A DNA stretch of 64,000 nt, taken from positions 301,586 through 365,585 of the forward strand of contig NZ_OOHJ01000008.1 in assembly GCF_900323885.1 (NCBI RefSeq), written 5' to 3'. The position numbers and the translations under genes are program-made. The DNA is from [Actinomadura] parvosata subsp. kistnae (GTDB taxonomy: Bacteria > Actinomycetota > Actinomycetes > Streptosporangiales > Streptosporangiaceae). Shown here one piece after another: positions 9,501 to 16,073 of the stretch. The notes below the pieces were generated by a model, which ran no database searches, had not been told where the DNA came from, and saw only the letters and a program-made list of their open reading frames with translations. Position 1 is the stretch's first letter. Each line of letters begins with the position of its first letter.

Positions 9501-10282
9501 GCCTTGGGCACGCGCAACGCGGTCATGCCGAGCCCCGCGAGCGACCTGATCTTACGGGCGCCCCGGATGTCCAGGCCCTCGGCGATCAACGGAAGGTCCG
9601 CATGGCCCGCGTCGCCATAGCCCCACTGGAGCAACTGGGTGACGTCGAACAGGCGCTGATCGAGCGATCCGGCGGCCAGCAACGGCCGGGCGTCGGAGGG
9701 GATCACGTACAGGTGGCCCCCGCGTACCTGCTGGGTGAAGGTCACCTCCCGCCCGGACGCGGGAATCACCCGATGCCCGTGCCGCGTGACCTCGATCCGA
9801 TCCCCACTGATCAGCGTCACCCCGCCCGTCACGGGCGCAACCTGCTCCGATACGGCGGCGCCGCCGCTCGCGAGCGACGCGGAGGAGCCGGACGCGCGTA
9901 ACGCGGAGCCGCCGCTCACAGGCGGCGCGGAGAGACCGTTCAGGGGTGACGCGGATGAGCCGGATGCGGTCACCGCCGCCGACTCGCCGTGCGCGGGCAG
10001 GCTCGCGAAGACGATCGCGCCCACCAGCACGACGGCCACCGGCCCAGCCGCACCAGCCAGAACAGCCATCACCCGCCCGATCGCGCCTCTCAGAACGGCC
10101 ACCACCCGCCCAGCCGCACCTCCCAGCACAGCCGCCGCCCGCCCAGCCGCACCTCCCAGCACAGCCGCCGCCCGCCCAGCCGCACCTCCCAGCACAGCCG
10201 CCGCCCGCCCAGCCGCACCTCCCAGCACAGCCGTCACCCGCCCGGTCACATCTCCCCGAGCGGCCGCCATCGGCCCGATCAT
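6587..10282 (-). CDS. Secreted S8-family (subtilisin-like) serine peptidase, 1231 aa, with two internal repeat arrays
   Basis: The catalytic residues are Asp326 (VAVLDSG), His358 (GHGTHVA), oxyanion Asn450 (AGAGN) and Ser520 (GTSMAAPH), so the protease should be active. The N-terminal 100 residues are unusual. About seven 11-residue units of the type RAAAVLGGAAG precede a final hydrophobic stretch and a possible signal-peptidase site near AHG-ES. A Ser/Ala/Gly linker and a propeptide-like region then lead into the catalytic domain. A long C-terminal half has beta-rich stretches and, at about residues 950-1047, a Gly/Asp-rich repeat (GGGGFGDGGGAFRD). The start ATG 10282 overlaps the stop of the membrane-protein gene (ATGA). 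It is probably an exported or cell-surface protease in the sigma-factor operon. Confidence 0.92.
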   Translation of the reverse strand: MIGPMAAARGDVTGRVTAVLGGAAGRAAAVLGGAAGRAAAVLGGAAGRAAAVLGGAAGRVVAVLRGAIGRVMAVLAGAAGPVAVVLVGAIVFASLPAHGESAAVTASGSSASPLNGLSAPPVSGGSALRASGSSASLASGGAAVSEQVAPVTGGVTLISGDRIEVTRHGHRVIPASGREVTFTQQVRGGHLYVIPSDARPLLAAGSLDQRLFDVTQLLQWGYGDAGHADLPLIAEGLDIRGARKIRSLAGLGMTALRVPKAEVAATWRDLTAASARTATGNGGKAGKLWLDGRRAYTLDRSVEQIGATQAWKQGLTGKGVTVAVLDSGYDPDHPDLKDVVTQSRNFTDDPDVRDTLGHGTHVASIVAGAGEKYRGVAPDAKLAIGKVGTEAGPTDSAVLAGMEWAAFEVKAKVVNMSFGSGDTPDLDPLERAVNELSERTGTLFVAGAGNDGTWAPVLSPGSVDAALTVGAVDREGRVAEFSSRGPREGDHAVKPDLTAPGVGIVAARLGGGHIAYDGTSMAAPHVAGAAAILAQRHPDWTGARLKAALVGSARPTPGATPYEQGTGQTDLVRALAQDVTADPANLWVRFPWNDPGDRVATRTLTYANAGATPITLGLAAEGETLRLAASTIEVPAGGTASVTLTIDARGRPTGDHPGMITATAGRTVVRTPAGAFVEPESYDVTVRALDRQGRPVDAAAQLYDAGTGTIRQLMLAGGATKVRLPEGDYRLYADIGQARAGITFAHLPLRVDGADQEVTVDARQAVPVTVTLDDPAATQLRGTAVELSRGPWATSVVTSRTLADGVYVVPARDEALTFRVRTRWTGFYDLVQTHTGGLPDDPAYRIRRQDLQTVTDTYRGAGVAATGTPLSAPGIGASPLLMSWDDVELPGTRTHHRTPGLGWIGGLQVGDSEVTGPNPAGGVWNAAVTGPSAPAGHRTGNEVTFQAGALFADSGGGFGDGGGGGAFRDGGGGFGDSGGGAFRDGGGGFGDGGGAFRDGGGGFGDGGGAFRDGGGGFGDAGGGEVRDGDKGFRDGSEGVRDGGRGWGRSGTDDAATGTATLSSGGRVLAEAGLSACLSAGPCELRAVLPAKAAAYTLSTSMRRQVPYSALSTEVTAEWRFRSASTPERRPLPLMAVRYAPDGLDELSRAERGSVTRMPMWAEGAAVRSVRLEASADDGRTWRPVPVKASGKGWLATVRNPGEPGFVSLRAEATGSSGTTLTQTVIRAYAVK
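7190..7435 (-). repeat. 42-bp in-frame tandem repeat inside the subtilisin gene
   Basis: Five units begin at 7231, 7273, 7315, 7360 and 7408, with periods of 42, 42, 45 and 48 bp. The first two intervals are essentially identical. Each unit encodes about 14 residues (GGGGFGDGGGAFRD type). Degenerate units continue towards 7140. All length changes are multiples of three, so the frame is kept. Confidence 0.9.
10108..10241 (-). repeat. 33-bp in-frame tandem repeat in the subtilisin signal region
   Basis: Unit starts at 10111, 10144, 10177 and 10210 give an exact 33-bp period with near-perfect copies. Diverged copies flank them on both sides. Each unit encodes 11 residues (RAAAVLGGAAG). The array lies ahead of the presumed signal-peptide hydrophobic core. 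Confidence 0.9.
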
Positions 10283-11214
10283 GCGCAGCCCAGCTTCTTG
10301 GCGGCGAGCGCCACCTTCTCCTCGGGCTCCGGCTCGTCGTCGACGAACAGCGTGGCCATGCCGCCCTTGCTCATGTATCCGCCGGTCACGTACATGGAGT
10401 CCGGCACCGATCGCTCGATCTTGCCGTCCACGTCGAAGGCGTCGATGGTCAGGCCGCGCCGGCCCATCTCCGCGCGTACCTCGCTGACGTGCTTGTTGCG
10501 GTAGGGGACGCAGTGCATCGGCTCGCCGCGGGTGTCGAACGGCCCGCCCCACTGGATCGGCTCGCCCGGCTTGGCCGCGCGGCCCAGGAGGAGGTCGGCG
10601 TCGCCGGTGAAGTCCTTGGCGATCTTGAGTCCGATGTGGCAGGTCCGCTGCTCGGTGCAGCCGTCCGGGTCGAGGGTCTGGACCTTGTCCTCGTACGGGT
10701 ACCGCGTGCCAGGCTGCTGCCCCTCGGCAGCCGTGGGAGCGACCCCGCCCACGCGGCTCGGCGCGGCCGGGACCAGTCGCAGCCGGACGTTCAGGCCCGC
10801 GTTCCTGAGCTGGGTCTCGTACACCTTCGGGTTGGCGTACAGGTCGTTGACCTCGATGACCCAGAAGCCGCCGTCGTCCTTGATGTCGAGTGCGGCGGCG
10901 GGGGCGGTGGTCAGGAGGTTCGGAACGGCCCAGGCCGCCGCCGCGACCGCAGCGGCCACCGGGATCCCGACCACCAGCCGCCACCTACGGCGCCTCGGCA
11001 CGACCGGCACAGCCCTTCCGGCTCTCCCGGCCCTTTCGGTACTCGCAATGCCAGCGGCGCTCCTGGCGCTTTCGGCGCTCGTGATGCTAGCGGCGCTCTC
11101 GATGCTAGCGGCGCTAGCGTTTTGCATGATCTCCTCCATCATCGCGCGCGCGCCCGGAGTCAGACCGGGACCGGGGGCAGGAGCGAGGCGGCTGATGGCG
11201 TCTTCGACGTTCAC
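10279..11214 (-). CDS. Single-pass membrane protein in sigma-factor operon (unrecognised family)
   Basis: 311 residues. A short N-terminal cytoplasmic part (NVEDAISRLAPAPGPGL) is followed by a low-complexity Ala/Ser stretch (about 33-68) and an arginine patch. One membrane segment lies at about 79-98 (LVVGIPVAAAVAAAAWAV). An extracytoplasmic domain of about 200 residues follows, with several cysteines (GCTEQRTC, HCVPY). Start GTG 11214 overlaps the sigma-factor stop (GTGA), and its own stop overlaps the subtilisin start (ATGA), so the three genes are translationally coupled. Genes in this position often encode anti-sigma factors, but no zinc-binding HxxxCxxC motif is present. A sensor or anti-sigma role is therefore only inferred. 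Confidence 0.8.
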   Translation of the reverse strand: MNVEDAISRLAPAPGPGLTPGARAMMEEIMQNASAASIESAASITSAESARSAAGIASTERAGRAGRAVPVVPRRRRWRLVVGIPVAAAVAAAAWAVPNLLTTAPAAALDIKDDGGFWVIEVNDLYANPKVYETQLRNAGLNVRLRLVPAAPSRVGGVAPTAAEGQQPGTRYPYEDKVQTLDPDGCTEQRTCHIGLKIAKDFTGDADLLLGRAAKPGEPIQWGGPFDTRGEPMHCVPYRNKHVSEVRAEMGRRGLTIDAFDVDGKIERSVPDSMYVTGGYMSKGGMATLFVDDEPEPEEKVALAAKKLGCA

Positions 11215-11759
11215 GCGTTCTCCTTCGCAAGGGTGGTGGCGGCGGCCCCGTGGCGCCGCGCGGCTTTCAGCTCGGCGGCGAACCGTTTGCGGGCGCGGTG
11301 CAGGCGCTGGCGGGCGGCCATTCGGGAGCAGCCCAGCACCGTCGCGATCTCCGCGGTGCCGAGTTCCTCCCAGACGACGAGCGTCAGCACCTCCCTGTCG
11401 GCGTCCGCCAGGCGGGCGAACGCTTCCCGCACTCCGTGCGGCACCTCGTCCGGCGGTGCCTGGGCCGGGGGTGCCTGCCAGGCGGCCAGTTCGTCGCGCA
11501 GGCGCTGGGCCAGGGCCGTTCTGCGGGACTCGCCGCGCCGGTGGTTGGCCAGCACGCGCCTCGCGACGCCGTACAGCCAGAGCCTGGCCTGGTCGCCGGG
11601 CGGCACGTCGCCGAGCCGCCGCCACGCCGTCGTGAACGTCTCCGCGAGCACGTCGGCGGTGTCGTCGGGATGGTCGGTGCGGCGGTGGACGTAGGCGGAG
11701 ACGGCCCCGTAGTGCTCCGTGTAGAGCTCTTCGAAACGCCGCCGCTCGGCTGCTCCCAC
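11211..11759 (-). CDS. ECF-type RNA polymerase sigma factor
   Basis: 182 residues from GTG 11759, which has a strong upstream AGAAGGAAG about 6 bp away. A longer frame extends upstream without a better start. Region 2 is seen in FEELYTEHYGAVSAYVHRR and ADVLAETFTTAWRRL. Region 4 is seen in DREVLTLVVWEELG and AEIATVLGCSRMAARQRL. There is no region 3 and no C-terminal extension, as in classical ECF factors. It directs RNA polymerase to a specific promoter set, probably including its own operon. It is coupled to the membrane protein downstream and divergent from the DGPF-domain gene. Confidence 0.9.
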   Translation of the reverse strand: MGAAERRRFEELYTEHYGAVSAYVHRRTDHPDDTADVLAETFTTAWRRLGDVPPGDQARLWLYGVARRVLANHRRGESRRTALAQRLRDELAAWQAPPAQAPPDEVPHGVREAFARLADADREVLTLVVWEELGTAEIATVLGCSRMAARQRLHRARKRFAAELKAARRHGAAATTLAKENA

Positions 11760-11931
11760 GTCGTCTTCCTTCTGCTCCGGAAATCTCACATGAGGGTAGA
11801 TGTCCGGCTTTGTGATGGCTGTGACAGGCGGGAGGATGGGCCCCGTGCAGTTTTCCCGGCACTGTCGATTCGCGCCGCCGCCGTTCGACGCGTCGGTGAG
11901 AGCCGGTAACGAGCCGAAGGAGACGCGACAG

Positions 11932-12372
11932 ATGAAGTTCATGATCGTCGGCAGGGCGAGCGCCGAGACCGAAGCCGGGGAGCTCCCCAGTCAGGAGCTG
12001 GTCGACAACATGCACGCCTACAACGAGGCGCTGACCAAGGCCGGGGTGCTGCTGGCCGGTGAAGGGCTCTACCCCAGCTCGTACGGCGCCCGGATCGCCT
12101 ACAGCGACGGGAAGGCCAGCGTGATCGACGGGCCGTTCACCGAGGCCAAGGAGCTGATCGCCGGGTTCTGGCTGATCCAGGTCAAGTCACGGGAAGAGGC
12201 CATCGAATGGGCCCTGCGGCTGCCCGTCCCACCCGGGGCCGAGGGGGTAGGGCTGGACGTGTGGCGGGTGTTCGACGCGGCGGACGTACCGGACGACTCG
12301 CTGCCACCGCAGGAGCGCGCCCGCGAAGAGGCGCTCCGCGAACGCCTCGGCGTGGACGCCCCGGACGCCTGA
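11932..12372 (+). CDS. YCII/DGPF-domain protein
   Basis: 146 residues. Start ATG 11932 is preceded by AAGGAG with a 9-bp gap. The sequence MKFMIVGRASAETEAGE, LYPSSYGARI and VIDGPFTEAKELIAGFWL contains the DGPF signature of the YCII-related family. The C-terminus has charged helices. DGPF proteins are habitually encoded next to ECF42-type sigma factors, and one follows here after a 330-bp repeat-rich gap. Their biochemical role is not established; a partner or signalling role with the sigma factor is the usual proposal. It is cytoplasmic, with no signal or membrane segment. Confidence 0.9.
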   Translation: MKFMIVGRASAETEAGELPSQELVDNMHAYNEALTKAGVLLAGEGLYPSSYGARIAYSDGKASVIDGPFTEAKELIAGFWLIQVKSREEAIEWALRLPVPPGAEGVGLDVWRVFDAADVPDDSLPPQERAREEALRERLGVDAPDA

Positions 12373-12702
12373 ACCCGCCAGGCACCACACCACACCCGAG
12401 CGGTCCGGCCAGGGCGGAGGCCGGGGGCGCGCCCAGGCCGGACAGGGTGGATCCGGGGCGGGCGCCGAGATCCAATCGGGCGGGAAGCGCCCGGGCCACG
12501 AGACGGGCGGGAGGGGGCCGGGCGAGGCGCGCCCAGGCCCGGCAGGGTAGGTCCGAGGCGGGCAGGGCGGGTCCGGGGCGGGGGCCGAGATCCGGTCAGG
12601 CGGAAAGCGCCTGTGCTGGGAGACGGGTGGGAGGGGGTGGGCGGGAGACGGGGCCGGGGTGGGGTGGTTGCGTGGGGGTGGGTGGGCTGGTCTCATGGGC
12701 CG
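12373..12702. repeat. G-rich intergenic tract with two diverged 100-bp tandem copies
   Basis: Between the DGPF gene and the ECF42 sigma gene the + strand is extremely G-rich. A block beginning GCGCGCCCAGGCC at 12427 recurs at 12527, exactly 100 bp later. Both copies share GCCGAGATCC, GAAAGCGC/GGAAGCGC and GAGACGGGYGGGAGGGGG segments. The second copy carries an extra ~20-bp internal duplication (GGCAGGGTAGGTCCGAGGCG then a near repeat). I see no credible gene. The tract presumably holds the sigma-gene promoter, but none can be picked out. Confidence 0.75.
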
Positions 12703-14061
12703 GTGACGGCTGTGGACACCCATCGGGCGATCGAGGCGGTCTGGCGGATCGAGGCCGCGCGGCTCATCGCCGGCCTCGCCGGGCTCGTGCGAGACGTCGG
12801 GCTGGCTGAGGAGCTGGCTCAGGATGCGCTGGTCGCCGCCCTGGAGCAGTGGCCGGAGTCCGGGGTGCCGCGCAACCCTGGCGCCTGGCTGATGACCGTC
12901 TCCAAGCGCCGCGCCATCGACCTGATCCGCAGGAACGAACGTCTGCAGCGCAACCTCGCCGAGCTCGGCCACCGCCTCGATCTGGAGGAGGAGCTGCCCG
13001 AGGTCGACGAGATCGAGGACGACCTGTTGCGGCTGGTGTTCACGGCCTGCCATCCGGCGCTGTCGATGGAGGCCAGGGTGGCGCTGACGTTGCGCGTGCT
13101 CGGCGGGCTGACCACCGACGAGATCGCGCGGGCGTTCCTGGTGCCGGAGCCCACCGTGGCGCAGCGCATCGTGCGGGCCAAGCGCACGCTGGCCGACAAG
13201 CAGGTCCCGTTCGAGGTGCCGCAGGGCGCCGAGCTGGCGGGGCGGCTGTCGTCGGTGCTGGAGGTCATCTACCTGATCTTCAACGAGGGGTACTCCGCGA
13301 CGGCCGGCGATGACTGGATGCGTCCCGGGTTGTGTGAGGACGCGTTGCGGCTGGGGCGGGTGCTGGCCGGGTTGATGCCCAGGGAGCCCGAGGTGCACGG
13401 CCTGGTGGCGCTCATGGAGATCCAGGCGTCCCGGGCGGCAGCCCGCGTCGGCCCGTCCGGGGAGCCGGTGCTGCTGCTGGAGCAGGACCGGACCCGCTGG
13501 GACCGCCTGCTCATCGGCCGCGGCCTGGCCGCCCTCGACCGGGCGGAGAAGCTGGCGGAGAAGCTGGCGGAGGGGAAGGCGGAAGGGCCGGCGGGGATAC
13601 TTCCGGACGGACGGGCCCTTCCGGACGGACGGGCCGGGAAAGCGGTGGAGGTTCCGGCGGGGAAGCCGGGGAGCGGGCTGGGGGCGTACACACTGCAGGC
13701 GGCTATCGCCGCCTGTCACGCGCGCGCGATCACCCCCGAGGACACCGACTGGGTCCGGATCGCGGAGCTGTACGAGGCGCTGGCCAGGATGTCGCGCTCG
13801 CCCGTCGTGGAGCTGAACCGGGCCGTGGCCCTGTCGATGGCCTACGGCCCGGCGGCGGGGCTGGAGCTGCTCGACCAGATCGTGGACGAGCCGTCGCTCA
13901 AGGGCTATCACCTGCTGCCGAGCGTGCGCGGTGATCTGCTGGTCAAGCTGGGACGGGCGGCGGAGGCGCGGTCGGAGTTCGAGCGGGCGGCGGGGATGAC
14001 GCGCAACGCCCGGGAGCGTGCGCTGCTGGAGGAACGGGCCGCCGCCTGCCGGTCCTCGTGA
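12703..14061 (+). CDS. ECF42-type RNA polymerase sigma factor with C-terminal helical extension
   Basis: 452 residues from GTG 12703. Region 2 (AARLIAGLAGLVRDVGLAEE), GAWLMTVSKRRAIDLIRR and region 4 (LTTDEIARAFLVPEPTVAQR) form the sigma part. The signature FNEGYSA and a TPR-like C-terminal domain of about 200 residues identify the ECF42 group, whose members act with DGPF proteins; such a gene lies just upstream. Residues about 281-327 form an insertion with internal repeats (EKLAEKLAEG, LPDGRALPDGRA) where relatives normally have a short linker. The gene ends directly against the convergent MFS gene (0-bp gap). Confidence 0.92.
   Translation: MTAVDTHRAIEAVWRIEAARLIAGLAGLVRDVGLAEELAQDALVAALEQWPESGVPRNPGAWLMTVSKRRAIDLIRRNERLQRNLAELGHRLDLEEELPEVDEIEDDLLRLVFTACHPALSMEARVALTLRVLGGLTTDEIARAFLVPEPTVAQRIVRAKRTLADKQVPFEVPQGAELAGRLSSVLEVIYLIFNEGYSATAGDDWMRPGLCEDALRLGRVLAGLMPREPEVHGLVALMEIQASRAAARVGPSGEPVLLLEQDRTRWDRLLIGRGLAALDRAEKLAEKLAEGKAEGPAGILPDGRALPDGRAGKAVEVPAGKPGSGLGAYTLQAAIAACHARAITPEDTDWVRIAELYEALARMSRSPVVELNRAVALSMAYGPAAGLELLDQIVDEPSLKGYHLLPSVRGDLLVKLGRAAEARSEFERAAGMTRNARERALLEERAAACRSS
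13543..13635 (+). repeat. In-frame 12-bp and 18-bp duplications in the ECF42 linker
   Basis: A 12-bp unit GCGGAGAAGCTG occurs at 13543 and 13555. An 18-bp unit CTTCCGGACGGACGGGCC occurs at 13600 and 13618. Both preserve frame and lie in the expanded linker between sigma and TPR-like parts. Confidence 0.85.
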
Positions 14062-15534
14062 TCACACGGCGGCCTCGACCTTGGCGGCGGGCGTGGGCGG
14101 GGCTTGGAGGCGCTTGTCGGGCATGGCGATCAGCGCCACCAGGGCGATGACCGCGCCGGCGACGCCCAGCGCCGGGATGACCAGCGCCGAGGCGGAGGCG
14201 TGGGCGGCGGCCAGCCCGTGGGCGGGGGCGCTTGCGGTGACCTCGGAGGTGTAGAGGGTGCCGCCGATGGCCAGCGCCACGGAGCCGCCGATCTGGCGGA
14301 AGAAGGTCAGGTTGGCGGAGGCGGTGCCGATGTACTGCGGCTCGACCGCCTGCTGCGCGGCCACGGTCAGGCCGGACAGCATCGGCCCGATGCCGAGGCC
14401 CAACGGCACCATCCACAGTGCGAGCGCGAGCCCGCCGGTCCCGACGCTCAGGCCGGAGCACAGCAGCGCGCCCGCGATCAGCAGGAGCGGGGAGACGGCC
14501 AGCCACGGCTTGTACCTCCTGGTCCTGGACATGAGCGCGCCCATCAGCACGCTGCTGCCCACCATGGCCAGCATCATGGGGTAGATCCGCAGCCCCGACT
14601 CGGTGGCGCTGACGCCGAGTGCCTGCTGGAAGAAGCGCGGCAGGAACACCGAGCCGGCGTACAGGCAGAAGGCGGTGAAGAACGAGGTCGCCATGACGAG
14701 CGTGTACGTACGGTTGGCGAACAGGCTCATCGGCATGATCGGGTCGGCCACCCGCAGCTCCACCAGCACGAACACGGCCAGCAGCACCAGCGCGAGCAGG
14801 ATCGGCCCGGCGACGGCGGCGTCGGTCCAGGTGTGGCCGTCCAGGCCCTTCTCGGTCAGGCCGAGGAGCAGGACGCTGATGGCCACGGTGAAGACGGTGA
14901 TGCCCGCGTAGTCGGGGCGCCCGCCGCCGGTGCCCGGCCGCCTGGGCAGGCGCAGCACGACGATCCCGATCAGGGCGATGCCGAGGGGCACGTTCACGTA
15001 GAAGGCCCAGCGCCAGCTCGCCTGGTCGGTGAACAGCCCGCCGAGGAACGGCCCCGCCAGGTACGTCAGCCCCATCACCCCGCCGATCGCGCCCTGCGTG
15101 CGGGCACCGCGGCCGCTGGTCGGCGGGAACATCTCCAGCATCAACGCCAGCGACAGCGGCAGCAGCGCGCCGGCGCCCAGCCCTTGGAGGGCGCGGAAGG
15201 CGATGAGCTGGCCCATGTCCTGCGCCGCGCCGCACAGGGCGGAGCCCACCACGAACACGATCATGCCGATGAGCAGCAGCGGTTTCCTGCCGTGCTGGTC
15301 GGAGAGCCGGCCGTAGAGCGGCACGGTGACCGTGGAGGTCAGCAGGTAGGCGGTCACGACCCAGGTGTAGAGCGCGCTACCGCCCAGCTCGGCGGTGATG
15401 CGGGGCAGGGCGGTGCCCACGATCGTCTGGTCGAGCATCGCGAGGAACATGCCGCCGAGGACGGCCAGCAGGACGAGCCCGTCAGTTTTTGTGTCAGTTT
15501 TCACATGTGAAGAGTTATATGTAAGTCCTGACAT
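14062..15534 (-). CDS. MFS multidrug exporter, DHA2 (14-TM) family
   Basis: 490 residues with 14 predicted membrane helices. Motif A is seen as GRLSDQHGRKPL between helices 2 and 3. The first helix holds LDQTIVGTALPRI, the typical DHA2 drug:H+ antiporter opening. A central loop holds RRPGTGG. It is expected to expel hydrophobic compounds using the proton gradient. ATG 15534 forms the last bases of an ATGT-N8-ACAT PadR-type site. A GTG at 15504 (VKTDTKTDGLV) is a plausible alternative that would leave that operator upstream. It is divergent from a PadR regulator, its probable repressor. Confidence 0.9.
   Translation of the reverse strand: MSGLTYNSSHVKTDTKTDGLVLLAVLGGMFLAMLDQTIVGTALPRITAELGGSALYTWVVTAYLLTSTVTVPLYGRLSDQHGRKPLLLIGMIVFVVGSALCGAAQDMGQLIAFRALQGLGAGALLPLSLALMLEMFPPTSGRGARTQGAIGGVMGLTYLAGPFLGGLFTDQASWRWAFYVNVPLGIALIGIVVLRLPRRPGTGGGRPDYAGITVFTVAISVLLLGLTEKGLDGHTWTDAAVAGPILLALVLLAVFVLVELRVADPIMPMSLFANRTYTLVMATSFFTAFCLYAGSVFLPRFFQQALGVSATESGLRIYPMMLAMVGSSVLMGALMSRTRRYKPWLAVSPLLLIAGALLCSGLSVGTGGLALALWMVPLGLGIGPMLSGLTVAAQQAVEPQYIGTASANLTFFRQIGGSVALAIGGTLYTSEVTASAPAHGLAAAHASASALVIPALGVAGAVIALVALIAMPDKRLQAPPTPAAKVEAAV
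15500..15511. promoter_or_regulatory. 12-bp palindrome TTCACATGTGAA near MFS start
   Basis: A perfect 12-bp palindrome overlaps the GTG at 15504 that could be the MFS start. It contains ACATGT, the same core as the neighbouring PadR-type site. It may be a second PadR contact or coincidental coding sequence. Confidence 0.4.
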
Positions 15535-15538
15535 GTCA
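15519..15538. promoter_or_regulatory. PadR-type operator (ATGT-N8-ACAT) in divergent MFS/padR gap
   Basis: ATGT (15519-15522), 8 bp, ACAT (15531-15534) is the arrangement known for PadR binding sites. The right half also sits in TGACATGTCA (15529-15538), a perfect 10-bp palindrome. The location between a PadR gene and an MFS pump supports regulator-target control. Confidence 0.6.
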
Positions 15539-15560
15539 AGTCTTCGATATGCTGGCAGGC

Positions 15561-16073
15561 ATGTCCCTACGCATCGCCCTGCTCGGGCTGCTGTCGGCGG
15601 TCGGGCCGGCCAGCGGCTATGACCTGGCCAAGAAGTTCGAGCACTCGCTCAACCACGTCTGGCAGGCCGGGCACACGCAGATCTATCCCGAGCTGGTGAA
15701 GATGGCCGCCGACGGGCTGGTGGAGGCCGAGGCGGAGGGGGCGCGGGGGCGCAAGACGTACACGATCACGGCGGAAGGGAAGCGCGAGCTGCACGAGTGG
15801 CTCGCCGAGCACGACCCCAGCATGACGATCCGCAGCGAGCCGGCACTGCAGGCGTTCCTGCTGCCCCTGCTGGACGACCCTGACCAGGCCATCAAGGTGG
15901 TCGAGCGGATCAGGGCGCGGTACCTGGCCCGGCTGGAGCAGCTCGACTGTCTGCCCGCGGAGGGCTCCTTCGGCAGGTACGCGCTCAGCCTCGGGCGCGC
16001 CCAAGTGCGCACGGGTCTCGCCTGGGCCGAGGAGACCCTCGCCGACCTCAGGAAGCGCCGCACCCCTCAGTGA
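15561..16073 (+). CDS. PadR-family transcriptional regulator (Vir-type C-terminal domain)
   Basis: 170 residues from ATG 15561; ATG 15549 would add MLAG. The winged helix spans about 1-80 (MSLRIALLGLLSAVGPASGY, then LVKMAADGLVEAEAEGARGR, then KTYTITAEGKREL). A helical dimerisation domain of about 90 residues follows, typical of the longer PadR subfamily. It probably represses the divergent MFS exporter and itself through the ATGT-N8-ACAT site. The upstream sequence has no convincing Shine-Dalgarno, so a leaderless start is possible. Confidence 0.9.
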   Translation: MSLRIALLGLLSAVGPASGYDLAKKFEHSLNHVWQAGHTQIYPELVKMAADGLVEAEAEGARGRKTYTITAEGKRELHEWLAEHDPSMTIRSEPALQAFLLPLLDDPDQAIKVVERIRARYLARLEQLDCLPAEGSFGRYALSLGRAQVRTGLAWAEETLADLRKRRTPQ

